The notes under the pieces: generated by a model
What the model was told of the DNA's origin: nothing
Database searches by the model: none
What the model saw: the letters and a program-made list of their open reading frames with translations, nothing else
Shown: positions 1 to 8,349 of the stretch, in pieces
How positions within the stretch are numbered: the stretch's first letter is position 1
Layout: each line of letters starts with the position of its first letter
Position numbers and translations under genes: made by a program
Source: Candidatus Manganitrophaceae bacterium
GTDB lineage: Bacteria; Nitrospirota; Nitrospiria; SBBL01; JAADHI01
Length of the DNA: 64,000 nt
Assembly (NCBI GenBank): GCA_012960925.1
Contig: DUAG01000047.1
Coordinates: 27,054-91,053 of the forward strand
Direction: 5' to 3'

Positions 1-1083
1 GTCCAGAAGATCAAGGCACTGATTGAAGCCGGGCATATCCGCAGCAAGAACCCGATCTCAGAAGATCAAATCCAGCCCTCGAGTATCGACCTCAGGCTGG
101 GGGCGGTCGCATACCGGGTGCGGGCCAGCTTTCTGACAGGCAAGCATACACCCGTCGCGAAGAAGATTAAAACACTCCAGATGCATCAAATTGATCTGAC
201 GGAATCGGCCGTCCTGGAAAAGGGCTGCGTCTATATCGTCCCCCTCATGGAGGAACTTCGCCTTCCCCTTACAATCTCAGCCAAGGCAAATCCAAAAAGC
301 ACGACAGGACGATTGGATGTCTTCACCCGATTGATCAGCGACTACGGCATGGAGTTCGAGCGGGTCGAGGCCGGATACAAGGGAAGGCTCTACGTGGAAA
401 TTGCGCCGAGAACCTTCAGCATCCTGGTCCGGGAAGGGACCAAGCTCAATCAACTGCGGTTTTTCAAGGGCACGGATACACCACCGACGGATTCCAAGTT
501 AGACAAACTCGACAAACTGGAAACACTGGTCTATCTTGCGGATGGTCACCCGAAAGCCCCCTTGATCTCAGAAGGGATACGCATATCGATTGACTTGGAA
601 GGGCGGCACGGATCTGGGATCATTGGATACAAGGCGAAACAGCACGCCCCGCTCATTGACCTGAGCAGAATCAATCATTATGACCCGCTGGAATTCTGGG
701 AACCGATCACACGACCAAGGACAAAGAGTATTGTCCTGAACCCGGACGACTTCTACATTCTGATCTCAAAAGAAAAACTTCGGATTCCACCTGATTTTGC
801 AGCGGAAATGGTTGCTTACGATCCCTCCGTCGGTGAATTCCGAATACACTATGCGGGATTCTTTGACCCCGGTTTTGGCTATGGGGACAACGATATCGAG
901 GGGACCCCTGCGGTTCTGGAAGTCCGGTCCCATGAGGTTCCCTTTCTCCTTGAAGATGAACAGGTGGTCGGCCGCTTAATCTATGAAAGGCTCCTCGCCC
1001 GGCCCGAAAAGATATACGGTGTCGGGATCGGCTCTTCATATCAATGCCAGGGCCTCTCTCTCAGCAAGCAATTCAAGCGGTAA
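1..1083 (+). CDS. dcd: 2'-deoxycytidine 5'-triphosphate deaminase (5' end cut by window)
   Basis: The reading frame is open from base 1, so the gene starts upstream; 360 codons are visible. The first residues contain IQPSSIDLRLG, the substrate-pocket entry typical of dCTP deaminase/dUTPase (DCD) proteins. A second DCD-like half follows, with HGSGIIGYKA and a C-terminal EVRSHEVPFLLEDEQ. The total length fits the long, two-domain dCTP deaminase family rather than the ~190-residue form. The enzyme converts dCTP to dUTP in the cytosol for thymidylate synthesis. The GTG at 118 is not the start, because conserved family residues lie upstream of it. The stop is TAA at 1081. The product is clear; the exact subfamily (mono- or bifunctional) cannot be settled by eye. 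Confidence 0.85.
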   Translation, partial: VQKIKALIEAGHIRSKNPISEDQIQPSSIDLRLGAVAYRVRASFLTGKHTPVAKKIKTLQMHQIDLTESAVLEKGCVYIVPLMEELRLPLTISAKANPKSTTGRLDVFTRLISDYGMEFERVEAGYKGRLYVEIAPRTFSILVREGTKLNQLRFFKGTDTPPTDSKLDKLDKLETLVYLADGHPKAPLISEGIRISIDLEGRHGSGIIGYKAKQHAPLIDLSRINHYDPLEFWEPITRPRTKSIVLNPDDFYILISKEKLRIPPDFAAEMVAYDPSVGEFRIHYAGFFDPGFGYGDNDIEGTPAVLEVRSHEVPFLLEDEQVVGRLIYERLLARPEKIYGVGIGSSYQCQGLSLSKQFKR

Positions 1084-1173
1084 CGGATCCAGTGTCGTCT
1101 CTGCCCGATCGGGCTTTCCTTCATATTCCAACAGCGCCCTTCCCCTTTAGAGGGAGGAAAGGTTGACGAGACC

Positions 1174-1857
1174 ATGATCGAGATCTCCAAACTGACAATG
1201 CGCCTGGGCAGCGGGGGTCATCCGATCACCATCCTCGACGATATCAACCTTCAGATCCCCGCCAGACAGTTCCTCGCGATTGTCGGGCCGTCCGGGAGTG
1301 GAAAATCGACCTTGCTCGGCCTGATTGCGGGATTGGATCGTCCCACTTCAGGAAACGTCACCTTCAACGGAACGTCTCTTTCCGATCTCTCTGAAGATGA
1401 TCTCGCCCGCCTCCGCCGGAAAAAGGTCGGGATGATCTTCCAGTCCTTCCATCTGATCCCTACACTGACCGCCGTGGAAAATGTTCAGGTCCCTTTGGAG
1501 CTTCGAGGAGACTTGAAAGCCACCGAGCAGGCTCAGCGCTTATTGGATGCGGTCGGTCTTGCAGAACGGAAGCATCATTATCCGGTTCAACTCTCGGGAG
1601 GGGAACAGCAGCGGGTCGCCGTCGCACGGGCCTACGCCGGAAGCCCCACACTCCTCCTGGCGGATGAACCGACCGGGAATCTCGACTCGGAAAATGGCCG
1701 TCTCGTTATCGATCTCCTCCTTCGTCTCCATCGGGAGCAGGAAAGCGTCCTCATTCTTGTCACCCACGACCCCTCGCTCGCCTCGCTTGCCGACCGGGTT
1801 ATCTCCTTGCGGGATGGCCGTATTGTCGGGGATGAACTGAGGGCATCGGGTGATTGA
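1174..1857 (+). CDS. ABC transporter ATP-binding protein, LolD/YbbA type
   Basis: A 227-residue ABC ATPase of the MacB/LolD/YbbA clade. The Walker A motif GPSGSGKST is at residues 38-46, the Q-loop is in MIFQSFHLIP, the signature is LSGGEQQRV near 140, Walker B is LLLADEPTGNLD near 160, and the switch histidine is in LVTHD. The LADEPTGNLD form is characteristic of this exporter clade. The gene overlaps the start of the FtsX-like permease by 8 bases, so the two are translationally coupled and form one exporter. E. coli YbbA-YbbP is the closest analogue; its substrate is not firmly known. An AGGGAGGAAAGG Shine-Dalgarno lies just upstream of the ATG. Confidence 0.9.
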   Translation: MIEISKLTMRLGSGGHPITILDDINLQIPARQFLAIVGPSGSGKSTLLGLIAGLDRPTSGNVTFNGTSLSDLSEDDLARLRRKKVGMIFQSFHLIPTLTAVENVQVPLELRGDLKATEQAQRLLDAVGLAERKHHYPVQLSGGEQQRVAVARAYAGSPTLLLADEPTGNLDSENGRLVIDLLLRLHREQESVLILVTHDPSLASLADRVISLRDGRIVGDELRASGD

Positions 1858-4369
1858 TTTTATCCTGAAAATGGTCTGGCGCGAGGCACGAGGCGGGCTT
1901 CACCGCTTTCTCTTCTTTCTCACTTCAATCGCCTTGGGTGTTGCCTCAATTGTCGGGGTCGGCAACATGGCCGCAAACTTCGAGGCGATGACCCACCTTG
2001 AGGCACGGAACCTCCTGGCTGCGGATCTCGAAGCCCGCTTAATCCGCCCTCTTTCGACGGCTGGAGAAGCGGTCCTGACAGAACTGACTCAAGAAGGCCT
2101 TTCGTCGATCCGTATTACCGAATTAAAAGGGATGGCCATCAACAGCGATTCGGGAGAGACGCAACTGGTCGAACTTAAGGCGATAGAGGCCGGATATCCC
2201 TTTTATGGCCGTCTTCAAATCGATCCGCCGCCTGCTGATCTTTTGCTGGGGCCAGAAGAGGTCTGGGTAGAGAAAGGCCTCCTCCTCCGTCTTCGCTTTG
2301 CGGTCGGGGATCAGGTCAAGATTGGAGAGGCGTCCTTTGTCATCCGGGGCGAGATCCTGAAAGAACCAGATCGGGTCGTCGGACCTTTTCGCATCGGCCC
2401 GCGGGTTCTACTCTCCCAGGCAGGACTTGAGCGGACAGAACTGGTGCAAACCGGAAGCCGAATCCGACACCGGCTTCTGATCAAGGCCACATCGAGAACA
2501 CCGGAAGCACTCAAAGAGTTGCTCAATAAAAAGTGGGCAGGAGAGTCTGTCCGCATCAAGACCTACCGGGAAGTCCAACCCCGATTAAGCCGTTTTCTGG
2601 GAAACTTCACAACCTACCTCGGCCTGGTCGGATTGATTACGCTGATGATCGGCGGAATCGGCGTGGCCAGTCATATACACGCCTTTCTGACAGAACGGAT
2701 CGAAACGATCGCAATTCTAAAATCGCTCGGGGCCAGTGCACGTACCCTCACCCTCATCTATCTTCTCCTTGCCCTCATCCTGGGCGGGATCGGCGCTTTG
2801 GGAGGGGTCCTCCTTGGCCTGGGGATCACCCTCATCCTGCAATCACTCCTTTCCGGCTTTCTACCGCCCGGGTTTGTCTTTCAACTGACAGCCACCCCCA
2901 TTTTCCGGGGAATCACGATGGGACTCTTGACCACCTTTCTCTTCGCGCTCTGGCCCTTGAGAATGGTCTCAGCGGTTCCCCCCTTGCGCATCTTCCGTCA
3001 TGAGGTCGAGGAGAAGGCCATTCAAATGACCCGGAATAAGTGGTTAAAGCAGATTTTGATTGGCGGGAGCATGGCCCTCGGTTGGATCGGGCTCTCTGTC
3101 TGGCAGGCCGGATCATGGCGCATGGGAATATGGGTCGTTATCTCAGTGGGGGTAGCCATTCTCCTTCTGATGACCGGGGGGAAAGGGATGCTCATTCTGG
3201 CGAGAAAAATCCCCCTTCCCGATTCATTGATCCTGCGTTACGGGATTAAAAACCTGTACCGTCCGGGACGGCAAATCATGACCATCATCCTCTCACTTGG
3301 GGTCGGCATCATGGTCCTTCTCACCCTGTTCCAGGTGGAAAGACGACTCATGGCCCAGTTGCAACAAAACATTCCAGAAAATGCACCGGGACTCTTCTTC
3401 ATCGATATACAACCCGACCAGAAGGAACCTCTCGAGGCGATGTTGAGCACTCCCCGGTTTGAGATCACTCCGGAATTGACTCCCCTGATCCGGTCGCGGC
3501 TCCACGCGGTCAATGGGGAAAAGATCTCAGAAATCGGTGCAGAGAACCGCCCGGATGCGTGGTACTTCACACGGGAATATGTCTTGACCTATCAGGAAGA
3601 CCTTCCGGAACATAACATTATCCTGCGCGGCCAATGGTGGAAGGAGGGAGAGACCGAAGCTCTGATCTCAGTCGATTCGGATGTCGCATACCATCTTGGA
3701 GTTGATATTGACTCGACCGTCACCTTCGATATCCAGGGCGTTCAGGTATCGGGCAAGGTAACGAGCATCCGGGAAGTGGATTGGGGGAGCATGACGACCA
3801 ATTTCTACTTTATTTTTTCTCCATCGGCCCTGGCTGGCGCGCCGGAAACCTTTGTCGCCACCGTGACGACGGAACCGGAAAATGATCTCCCGGTTCAGAA
3901 CGCGATCATTGGGGCATTTCCAAACGTGACCGTGATTCCGATCCGGGAGTTTATTGAAACAATCGCACGCATCCTGACAGAGATCACGCGAACCATTCAA
4001 GTCATGGCCGCCCTTGGCTTACTGGTCGGCCTGATTGTCCTCTCAGGGGCGATTGTAGCAACGCGCGCCAGGCGCGTCCATGAAATGGTCCTCTTTAAAA
4101 CGCTCGGCGCAACCCGGCCAACCTTGATCGCAATCATGGCGGTAGAGTATGCCCTCCTCGGGGTCGTTGCCGCCATTGTGGGAGGGAGCCTCTCTATCGC
4201 CGTTTCCTGGGGAGTGGTTCATTTTTTCCTCGATATTCCCTGGCAGATCGAATGGGGCATCCTACTCGTCGGGACCAGCGGCACCGTGGCGCTCACTCTC
4301 CTGACCGGCTTCCTGAGCACCTACCGAATCCTGGGAGAAAAACCCCTCGCCATTTTGAGGGCAGAGTGA
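1850..4369 (+). CDS. ABC transporter permease, FtsX/YbbP-like
   Basis: An 839-residue membrane protein starting with GTG at 1850 inside the end of the ATPase gene. The N-terminus has one membrane segment (LHRFLFFLTSIALGVASIVG) followed by a periplasmic domain. Then comes an FtsX-type bundle with LMIGGIGVASHIHAFLTERI and the AILKSLGA coupling helix near residues 255-295. A second set near the C-terminus contains VHEMVLFKTLGATRPTL. This duplicated FtsX layout with about ten membrane helices matches YbbP-like permeases of ~800 residues. With the upstream ATPase it would form an inner-membrane exporter, probably for a lipophilic or lipoprotein-like substrate. The substrate is inference and is not shown by the sequence. 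Confidence 0.88.
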   Translation: MIDFILKMVWREARGGLHRFLFFLTSIALGVASIVGVGNMAANFEAMTHLEARNLLAADLEARLIRPLSTAGEAVLTELTQEGLSSIRITELKGMAINSDSGETQLVELKAIEAGYPFYGRLQIDPPPADLLLGPEEVWVEKGLLLRLRFAVGDQVKIGEASFVIRGEILKEPDRVVGPFRIGPRVLLSQAGLERTELVQTGSRIRHRLLIKATSRTPEALKELLNKKWAGESVRIKTYREVQPRLSRFLGNFTTYLGLVGLITLMIGGIGVASHIHAFLTERIETIAILKSLGASARTLTLIYLLLALILGGIGALGGVLLGLGITLILQSLLSGFLPPGFVFQLTATPIFRGITMGLLTTFLFALWPLRMVSAVPPLRIFRHEVEEKAIQMTRNKWLKQILIGGSMALGWIGLSVWQAGSWRMGIWVVISVGVAILLLMTGGKGMLILARKIPLPDSLILRYGIKNLYRPGRQIMTIILSLGVGIMVLLTLFQVERRLMAQLQQNIPENAPGLFFIDIQPDQKEPLEAMLSTPRFEITPELTPLIRSRLHAVNGEKISEIGAENRPDAWYFTREYVLTYQEDLPEHNIILRGQWWKEGETEALISVDSDVAYHLGVDIDSTVTFDIQGVQVSGKVTSIREVDWGSMTTNFYFIFSPSALAGAPETFVATVTTEPENDLPVQNAIIGAFPNVTVIPIREFIETIARILTEITRTIQVMAALGLLVGLIVLSGAIVATRARRVHEMVLFKTLGATRPTLIAIMAVEYALLGVVAAIVGGSLSIAVSWGVVHFFLDIPWQIEWGILLVGTSGTVALTLLTGFLSTYRILGEKPLAILRAE

Positions 4370-4415
4370 GGTTCGCAGATTTATTATAAAACATAAGCAA
4401 TGAAAGAGGTAACGA

Positions 4416-4736
4416 ATGAATTACGTGGTTGCAAATAGAGTGTTTGTAAAGCAGGAATACGGGCAGGAATTTGAGGAGCGATTTAGAAAGCGTGCGGGTC
4501 AAATCGACAAACAACCCGGTTTTGTTCGGATGGAAGTATTAAGACCCAAGGCAGAAAAGACGCCGTATATCATTTTGACGCATTGGAAAGACGAACAAGC
4601 CTTTCAGAACTGGGTGGGCAGCGATGACTTTAAAGTCGCACATCAAAACCCAATGACAAAAGAGGCCTTTTTAGAGGGTGGTGGGCTGGAACACCATGAA
4701 GTCATTATTGCTTCAACCACGAGTCATAATGACTGA
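4416..4736 (+). CDS. Heme-degrading monooxygenase, IsdG/HmoA (ABM) family
   Basis: A 106-residue antibiotic-biosynthesis-monooxygenase (ABM) fold protein. N7, W66 and H76 are at the positions of the Asn-Trp-His catalytic triad of IsdI/IsdG (N6/W66/H76 in IsdI), and the spacing is preserved. The segments KQPGFVRMEVLRP and YIILTHWKDEQAFQNW are typical of the family. The likely reaction is oxidative opening of heme with release of iron in the cytosol. AAAGAGGT lies eight bases before the ATG. The gene stands alone and is followed by a strong hairpin. In this cytochrome-rich neighbourhood it may serve heme turnover. Non-heme ABM proteins share the fold, but the intact triad favours heme degradation. 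Confidence 0.8.
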   Translation: MNYVVANRVFVKQEYGQEFEERFRKRAGQIDKQPGFVRMEVLRPKAEKTPYIILTHWKDEQAFQNWVGSDDFKVAHQNPMTKEAFLEGGGLEHHEVIIASTTSHND

Positions 4737-4755
4737 TTGATGCGGATAGACCATA

Positions 4756-4798
4756 GGAGTGAAAGATCCTGCCACAAAGCGAGGGGATCTTTCACTCC
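4756..4798. terminator. Perfect 14-bp hairpin between convergent genes
   Basis: GGAGTGAAAGATCC (4756-4769) is the exact reverse complement of GGATCTTTCACTCC (4785-4798), with a 15-base loop. It sits between the heme monooxygenase (+) and a convergent secreted-protein gene (-), so it probably terminates both transcripts. The + side is followed by a pyrimidine-rich CGTCTTCTCTT rather than a pure T run. Confidence 0.7.
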
Positions 4799-4837
4799 CG
4801 TCTTCTCTTAAAGATAATCGGTCGGTTTTCCTTTATC

Positions 4838-5212
4838 CTACTTGGCCTTGTCCTTGGGCGGAGGAGGAGTTAGAAATAGAAAGTCAGGCATAAACACCTC
4901 TTCAAATTTTAACTTGTCGACGATTGACTTTGCATGGCCGCCTTCTTCCGATACGATCGCAATCTTCACCCCGGTATTCGCACCCATCCTCCCTTTCAAC
5001 TCGGTTGTCGCGTCAAACTGAAAGGTGTGAAGCTTTCCCTTCTTATCCTTCAAGGTAACGGTACCTTCCTGTCCTTTTACAAGCTTCCCTTCAATCTTAA
5101 CAATCTCGCCTTTTGTCTTACCTTTTTTTTTGTGCCGGGCGTCGGCAATTTGCGGGGTGGCAAAACTAAAGATAATGATTAATGCGACAATAACCGAACC
5201 GACCTTCTTCAT
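4838..5212 (-). CDS. Small secreted protein of unknown function
   Basis: 124 residues with a clear Sec signal peptide: MKKV, a hydrophobic core VIVALIIIFSFA, and probable cleavage after IADA. The mature part is lysine-rich and resembles a small beta-barrel: EIVKIEGKLVKGQEGTVTLK followed by KKGKLHTFQFDATTELKG. That pattern is seen in DUF5666/OB-like periplasmic proteins that repeat a KGxVTxxDGKxxTF theme, but I do not recognise a named family. It ends in a proline/lysine tail (PPPPKDK). The start is preceded by AGGAGG. It is transcribed convergently to the heme monooxygenase. Function unknown. Confidence 0.75.
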   Translation of the reverse strand: MKKVGSVIVALIIIFSFATPQIADARHKKKGKTKGEIVKIEGKLVKGQEGTVTLKDKKGKLHTFQFDATTELKGRMGANTGVKIAIVSEEGGHAKSIVDKLKFEEVFMPDFLFLTPPPPKDKAK

Positions 5213-5316
5213 GGTGATTTCCTCCTGATGAGTGTTCGTCCAAATACATATGAGACAGAGAGCGCCTTAGTTCGGTATAATGCTCCCTTGTAAGAAAAAT
5301 TACAAGTAAACTCGCT

Positions 5317-5491
5317 ATCCCAAGATCCGCGGTTGGATCTTGGGATAAACGGTCAAGTCGCCTGAAAGACAAGGCCAGAGGCCATAAGGGCGAGCGAGGC
5401 GTACTCACCTGTACGGTGAGGAGTCCGTTGGCCGATAACGCAGTAATTTCAGACGAATCGACGGTTTCTAATTCCGAAATCGCGGAATTAG
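5317..5491 (+). repeat. Family D structured repeat, copy D1 (most of the 5213-5580 gap)
   Basis: The gap 5213-5580 holds no gene but a compact structured element. A perfect 12-bp hairpin (arms 5317-5328 and 5335-5346, ATCCCAAGATCC and its complement) abuts a core at 5347-5467 with imperfect terminal inverted repeats (AAACGGTCAAGTCGCCTGAA at the left; complement of TTTCAGACGAATCGACGGTT at the right). Inside are GGCCAGAGGCC and a hairpin CTCACC-TGTAC-GGTGAG (5404-5420). A second perfect 9-bp hairpin follows (5468-5476 with 5483-5491). Copies D2 (22980) and D3 (34752) share the order of parts; D4 (59618) keeps only the right end. A further 7-bp stem lies at 5287-5306. Confidence 0.85.
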
Positions 5492-5580
5492 GGACTTTTC
5501 TCCACTCCGCTGAGGGCCGGCAAAACATGGGGTTGAGGCACTTTATATTTAAACGGTTTTTCCTGAATCTTAGGTGAACA

Positions 5581-6831
5581 ATGAAGTTTGAGAAATACCG
5601 TATTTCAGAAGAGATCAAAAAAAACCTGGATCGGCTTGGATTCAAGAGAACCACGGACATCCAATTTAAAGCCATTCCGTCGATTATGCAGGGAGAAGAT
5701 GTGCTGGCCATCGCCCAGACCGGAACGGGAAAAACAGCGGCATTCGCCATCCCCATCATAGATCGGATTCAAAAAGAAAAACGAAGTAAGCGCTGGCTTG
5801 GCATTCAATGCATCGTGATGGTACCGACGCATGAACTGGCCCATCAGATCGGGGATGTTTTTAAGGATATTGCGAAGCAGACCAAGGTGAAGGCCTTCGC
5901 CCTTTACGGCGGAGTAGACCAGGAACCACAGATTAAGAGACTTCAAGATGGCATCGATATTCTGATTGCCACACCGGGGCGCCTGTTCGATTTGATCAGC
6001 CAGGGCTATATTCTTCTGAACAGTGTCAATACGCTGGTGCTTGATGAAGCAGACCAGATGCTCGATCTCGGTTTTATCAAAGACATTCAAGATATAAAAA
6101 GAAAGCTAACCCGCAAACATCAGACTCTTTTCTTTTCAGCAACGATCAATAAAGAGATTAAAAAACTCGCCTATTCACAGGTAAGGGGGTCTGCCATTCG
6201 CATCCAGATTTCTCCGGAAAACCTTGTCGCTAAAAATGTGTCTCACTTTGTCATGTTTGTCGAGATGGATGACAAGCGTTTTTTTCTACAGCGTTTCATC
6301 ACGGACCACCCTGAGGACAAGATCATTGTTTTTGTCAGAACACGGGTCCGCGCCGAAAGAGTGGCCAAGGCCATGGCAAGGGTTGAAATTAACACCGAAA
6401 CGCTTCACGGAGAAAAAGACCAGGATACGCGCGCGGAGGTGATGCGTCACTTCAAGACAGGAAAATCAAAAATTCTCATTGCGACCGATATCACTGCCCG
6501 TGGCATTGATATTCCAGCCGTGAACTATGTCATCAACTACGACCTCCCTGAAAAAGCAGAGAATTATGTTCATCGTGTCGGACGAACCGGACGGGGGATG
6601 AACAAAGGCATCGCCATCTCTTTTTGCAGTCGAGACGAAAAGGTGCGTCTTGAAGAGATTCAGGAATTTTTAGGGAAAGAGATTGAAGAAGTCACAATAG
6701 GAAAAAAAGAATATACCCATATCCTCGAGCGACCCAAAACTGGCAACACCCTGGAAGAACTCATCGAAGACATCACGTATTGGGAGGATAATAAAAAAAA
6801 GAAGAAGAAATATAGAAAACCTCAGAAGTAA
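5581..6831 (+). CDS. DEAD-box ATP-dependent RNA helicase (RhlE/CshA-like)
   Basis: 416 residues with the full DEAD-box set: Q-motif ahead of AQTGTGKT (45-52), PTHELAHQ (motif Ia, His in place of the usual Arg), TPGR, DEAD at 155-158, SAT at 186-188, the motif IV region IIVFVRTRVRAERVAK, ARGIDIP (motif V) and HRVGRTGR (motif VI). The C-terminus is a short basic tail (KKKKKKYRKPQK) likely to bind RNA. These proteins unwind short RNA duplexes in ribosome assembly and RNA decay, often at low temperature. The ATG at 5581 directly follows an A+T-rich stretch after repeat D1. There is no good Shine-Dalgarno, which may mean the leader is regulated. Confidence 0.93.
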   Translation: MKFEKYRISEEIKKNLDRLGFKRTTDIQFKAIPSIMQGEDVLAIAQTGTGKTAAFAIPIIDRIQKEKRSKRWLGIQCIVMVPTHELAHQIGDVFKDIAKQTKVKAFALYGGVDQEPQIKRLQDGIDILIATPGRLFDLISQGYILLNSVNTLVLDEADQMLDLGFIKDIQDIKRKLTRKHQTLFFSATINKEIKKLAYSQVRGSAIRIQISPENLVAKNVSHFVMFVEMDDKRFFLQRFITDHPEDKIIVFVRTRVRAERVAKAMARVEINTETLHGEKDQDTRAEVMRHFKTGKSKILIATDITARGIDIPAVNYVINYDLPEKAENYVHRVGRTGRGMNKGIAISFCSRDEKVRLEEIQEFLGKEIEEVTIGKKEYTHILERPKTGNTLEELIEDITYWEDNKKKKKKYRKPQK

Positions 6832-6852
6832 ATTCTTACCTGATTCTAAAAA

Positions 6853-8349
6853 TTACTCCCCGAGTTTTAATTGAACCTCAACAGACGCGATCAAGGGCAG
6901 ACTTTTATCATTAAAGTCATCCAGACCGTCAAGATCATAGAAGAGCCTTGCTTTAATTTTATAAACCCCTGCTTTACTCCCGAGCTTTAAGCTCACTTTT
7001 TCGGTCGCCCTGGCACGGATGGCAGGATGAACCGCTTCCAAACCTTGGAAAAGTCCGGGATCCACGGTGTAGATTGCCACGGGCACCTCCTGGCTTAAAT
7101 CCGCACGAACTTTTGTATCCGGACCCGATATATCGACATAAAGCAGGATCGCCCTTGGACCATAACCGGTCGGGAAAGAATGGCCTGCACCGTCATTCGT
7201 GATCTCAACATGGATCACCTTCGGATCAAACCCGTCTTGTTTGACCAACAAGGTCGCGGCCTTTTTTAGCATTGAGACGGAATGTCCACCCAAAAAAAGG
7301 TGTTTTCCTATGGCGCGTTTGGGTCGGTCAGAAAAAATCTCCGAAAGTAACCGCACATCCGGAGGCATGTGGCAGTCCCGGCAGGTCCGGTCACCCCCTG
7401 TGGCGAAATCTCTCTTCCACTCCAAAAAGGTCTGATGCTCGGGAGCCATCTCATCCGACTGATGGCATACCGCGCAGATCTCGGCCGATCGGGCCGGGGT
7501 GAACAAGGGGTCCTGAATCGTGGGGTGCGGAGAAGAGACATCGTATTTTCCATGAACATTCCCATCTCGGTCCAAATGGCAGCTCGCACAGGAGACCCCA
7601 TCCTCCCGGTTCTTCTCACGCAGATCGGGTGTGGTCGGTCGATCCCCCCCCTGAAGAATCCCTGTGGGCGCGTGACAGCGTCGGCAGGCATCCCTCTTTT
7701 TTTTAGGCTGCCTGGCAATGGCCGCCACCGTAATGGGAGAGACATAGGCAAGATGCACTGGAGAAGAATCCGGATAGAACTCATGCGACAAATCATCCGG
7801 AAAATCGATTAAGGTTCCGTCAGGGCCAGGCCACGTGGAGGTATGGAGATCACTCCCCTCACCTCGCAGCAGTTCCATATAGATTTTTTTATGACAGGCA
7901 CTGCACATGATTGTTCTTGTAGCATCTCCCTTCAGGAAAAGGGTCAGTGCCTTTTTCATCTGAACCGTAACCCGTGTAACATCCTGGCTTCCAATCCTTA
8001 TAAAGTCCGGCTCGACAAAAGTGGTATGCCCATTGGCCTCGATCACCAGCTCATAAAGACCCGGTACGATTGAATTGAACCGAAAAGGCTCCCCTGCCGA
8101 GAGGCGGGCTTCATGTAGTACCTGGCCAGACTCTTTAATTTTGACTTTATAGGTTTTTGCGTTCGCGCTGGGGTCTAAATGAACAGAGCCGATAAGGGTT
8201 CTTCCGGCGTCGGCCTTATTTTTAGAACCGGTTTCAGAAACTGCTTCATTTTGACTCGACGAAAGGGAGGGCAGTGTGCCAAGGGTACAGGCAAAAAGAA
8301 CTGTCAGTAAAAAAATCAGGGAATACTTTGAAAACATTCTGTGACTCAA
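6853..8349 (-). CDS. Pentaheme c-type cytochrome lipoprotein
   Basis: 498 residues. The N-terminus is a lipoprotein signal (LIFLLTVLFAC, lipobox Cys near 21). A carboxypeptidase-regulatory/Cna-B-like beta domain follows (about 50-130). Then come five CxxCH heme sites in order: CSACH, CRRCH, CASCH, CAVCH and CRDCH. After the hemes comes a beta domain containing GHSFPTGYG, a motif common after multiheme domains. It is therefore a periplasmic or surface-anchored electron carrier or reductase of the cytochrome c554-like class. Its start overlaps the stop of the TPR lipoprotein gene by 4 bases (ATGA), so the two are made together. The redox partner is unknown. Confidence 0.87.
   Translation of the reverse strand: MSHRMFSKYSLIFLLTVLFACTLGTLPSLSSSQNEAVSETGSKNKADAGRTLIGSVHLDPSANAKTYKVKIKESGQVLHEARLSAGEPFRFNSIVPGLYELVIEANGHTTFVEPDFIRIGSQDVTRVTVQMKKALTLFLKGDATRTIMCSACHKKIYMELLRGEGSDLHTSTWPGPDGTLIDFPDDLSHEFYPDSSPVHLAYVSPITVAAIARQPKKKRDACRRCHAPTGILQGGDRPTTPDLREKNREDGVSCASCHLDRDGNVHGKYDVSSPHPTIQDPLFTPARSAEICAVCHQSDEMAPEHQTFLEWKRDFATGGDRTCRDCHMPPDVRLLSEIFSDRPKRAIGKHLFLGGHSVSMLKKAATLLVKQDGFDPKVIHVEITNDGAGHSFPTGYGPRAILLYVDISGPDTKVRADLSQEVPVAIYTVDPGLFQGLEAVHPAIRARATEKVSLKLGSKAGVYKIKARLFYDLDGLDDFNDKSLPLIASVEVQLKLGE

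Noticed and set aside
1080..1095. GTAACGGATCCAG at the dcd stop resembles the GTAACGGTTCAG end of family C
   Set aside because: No matching core or opposite end follows in the next 90 bases, so it is taken as chance.
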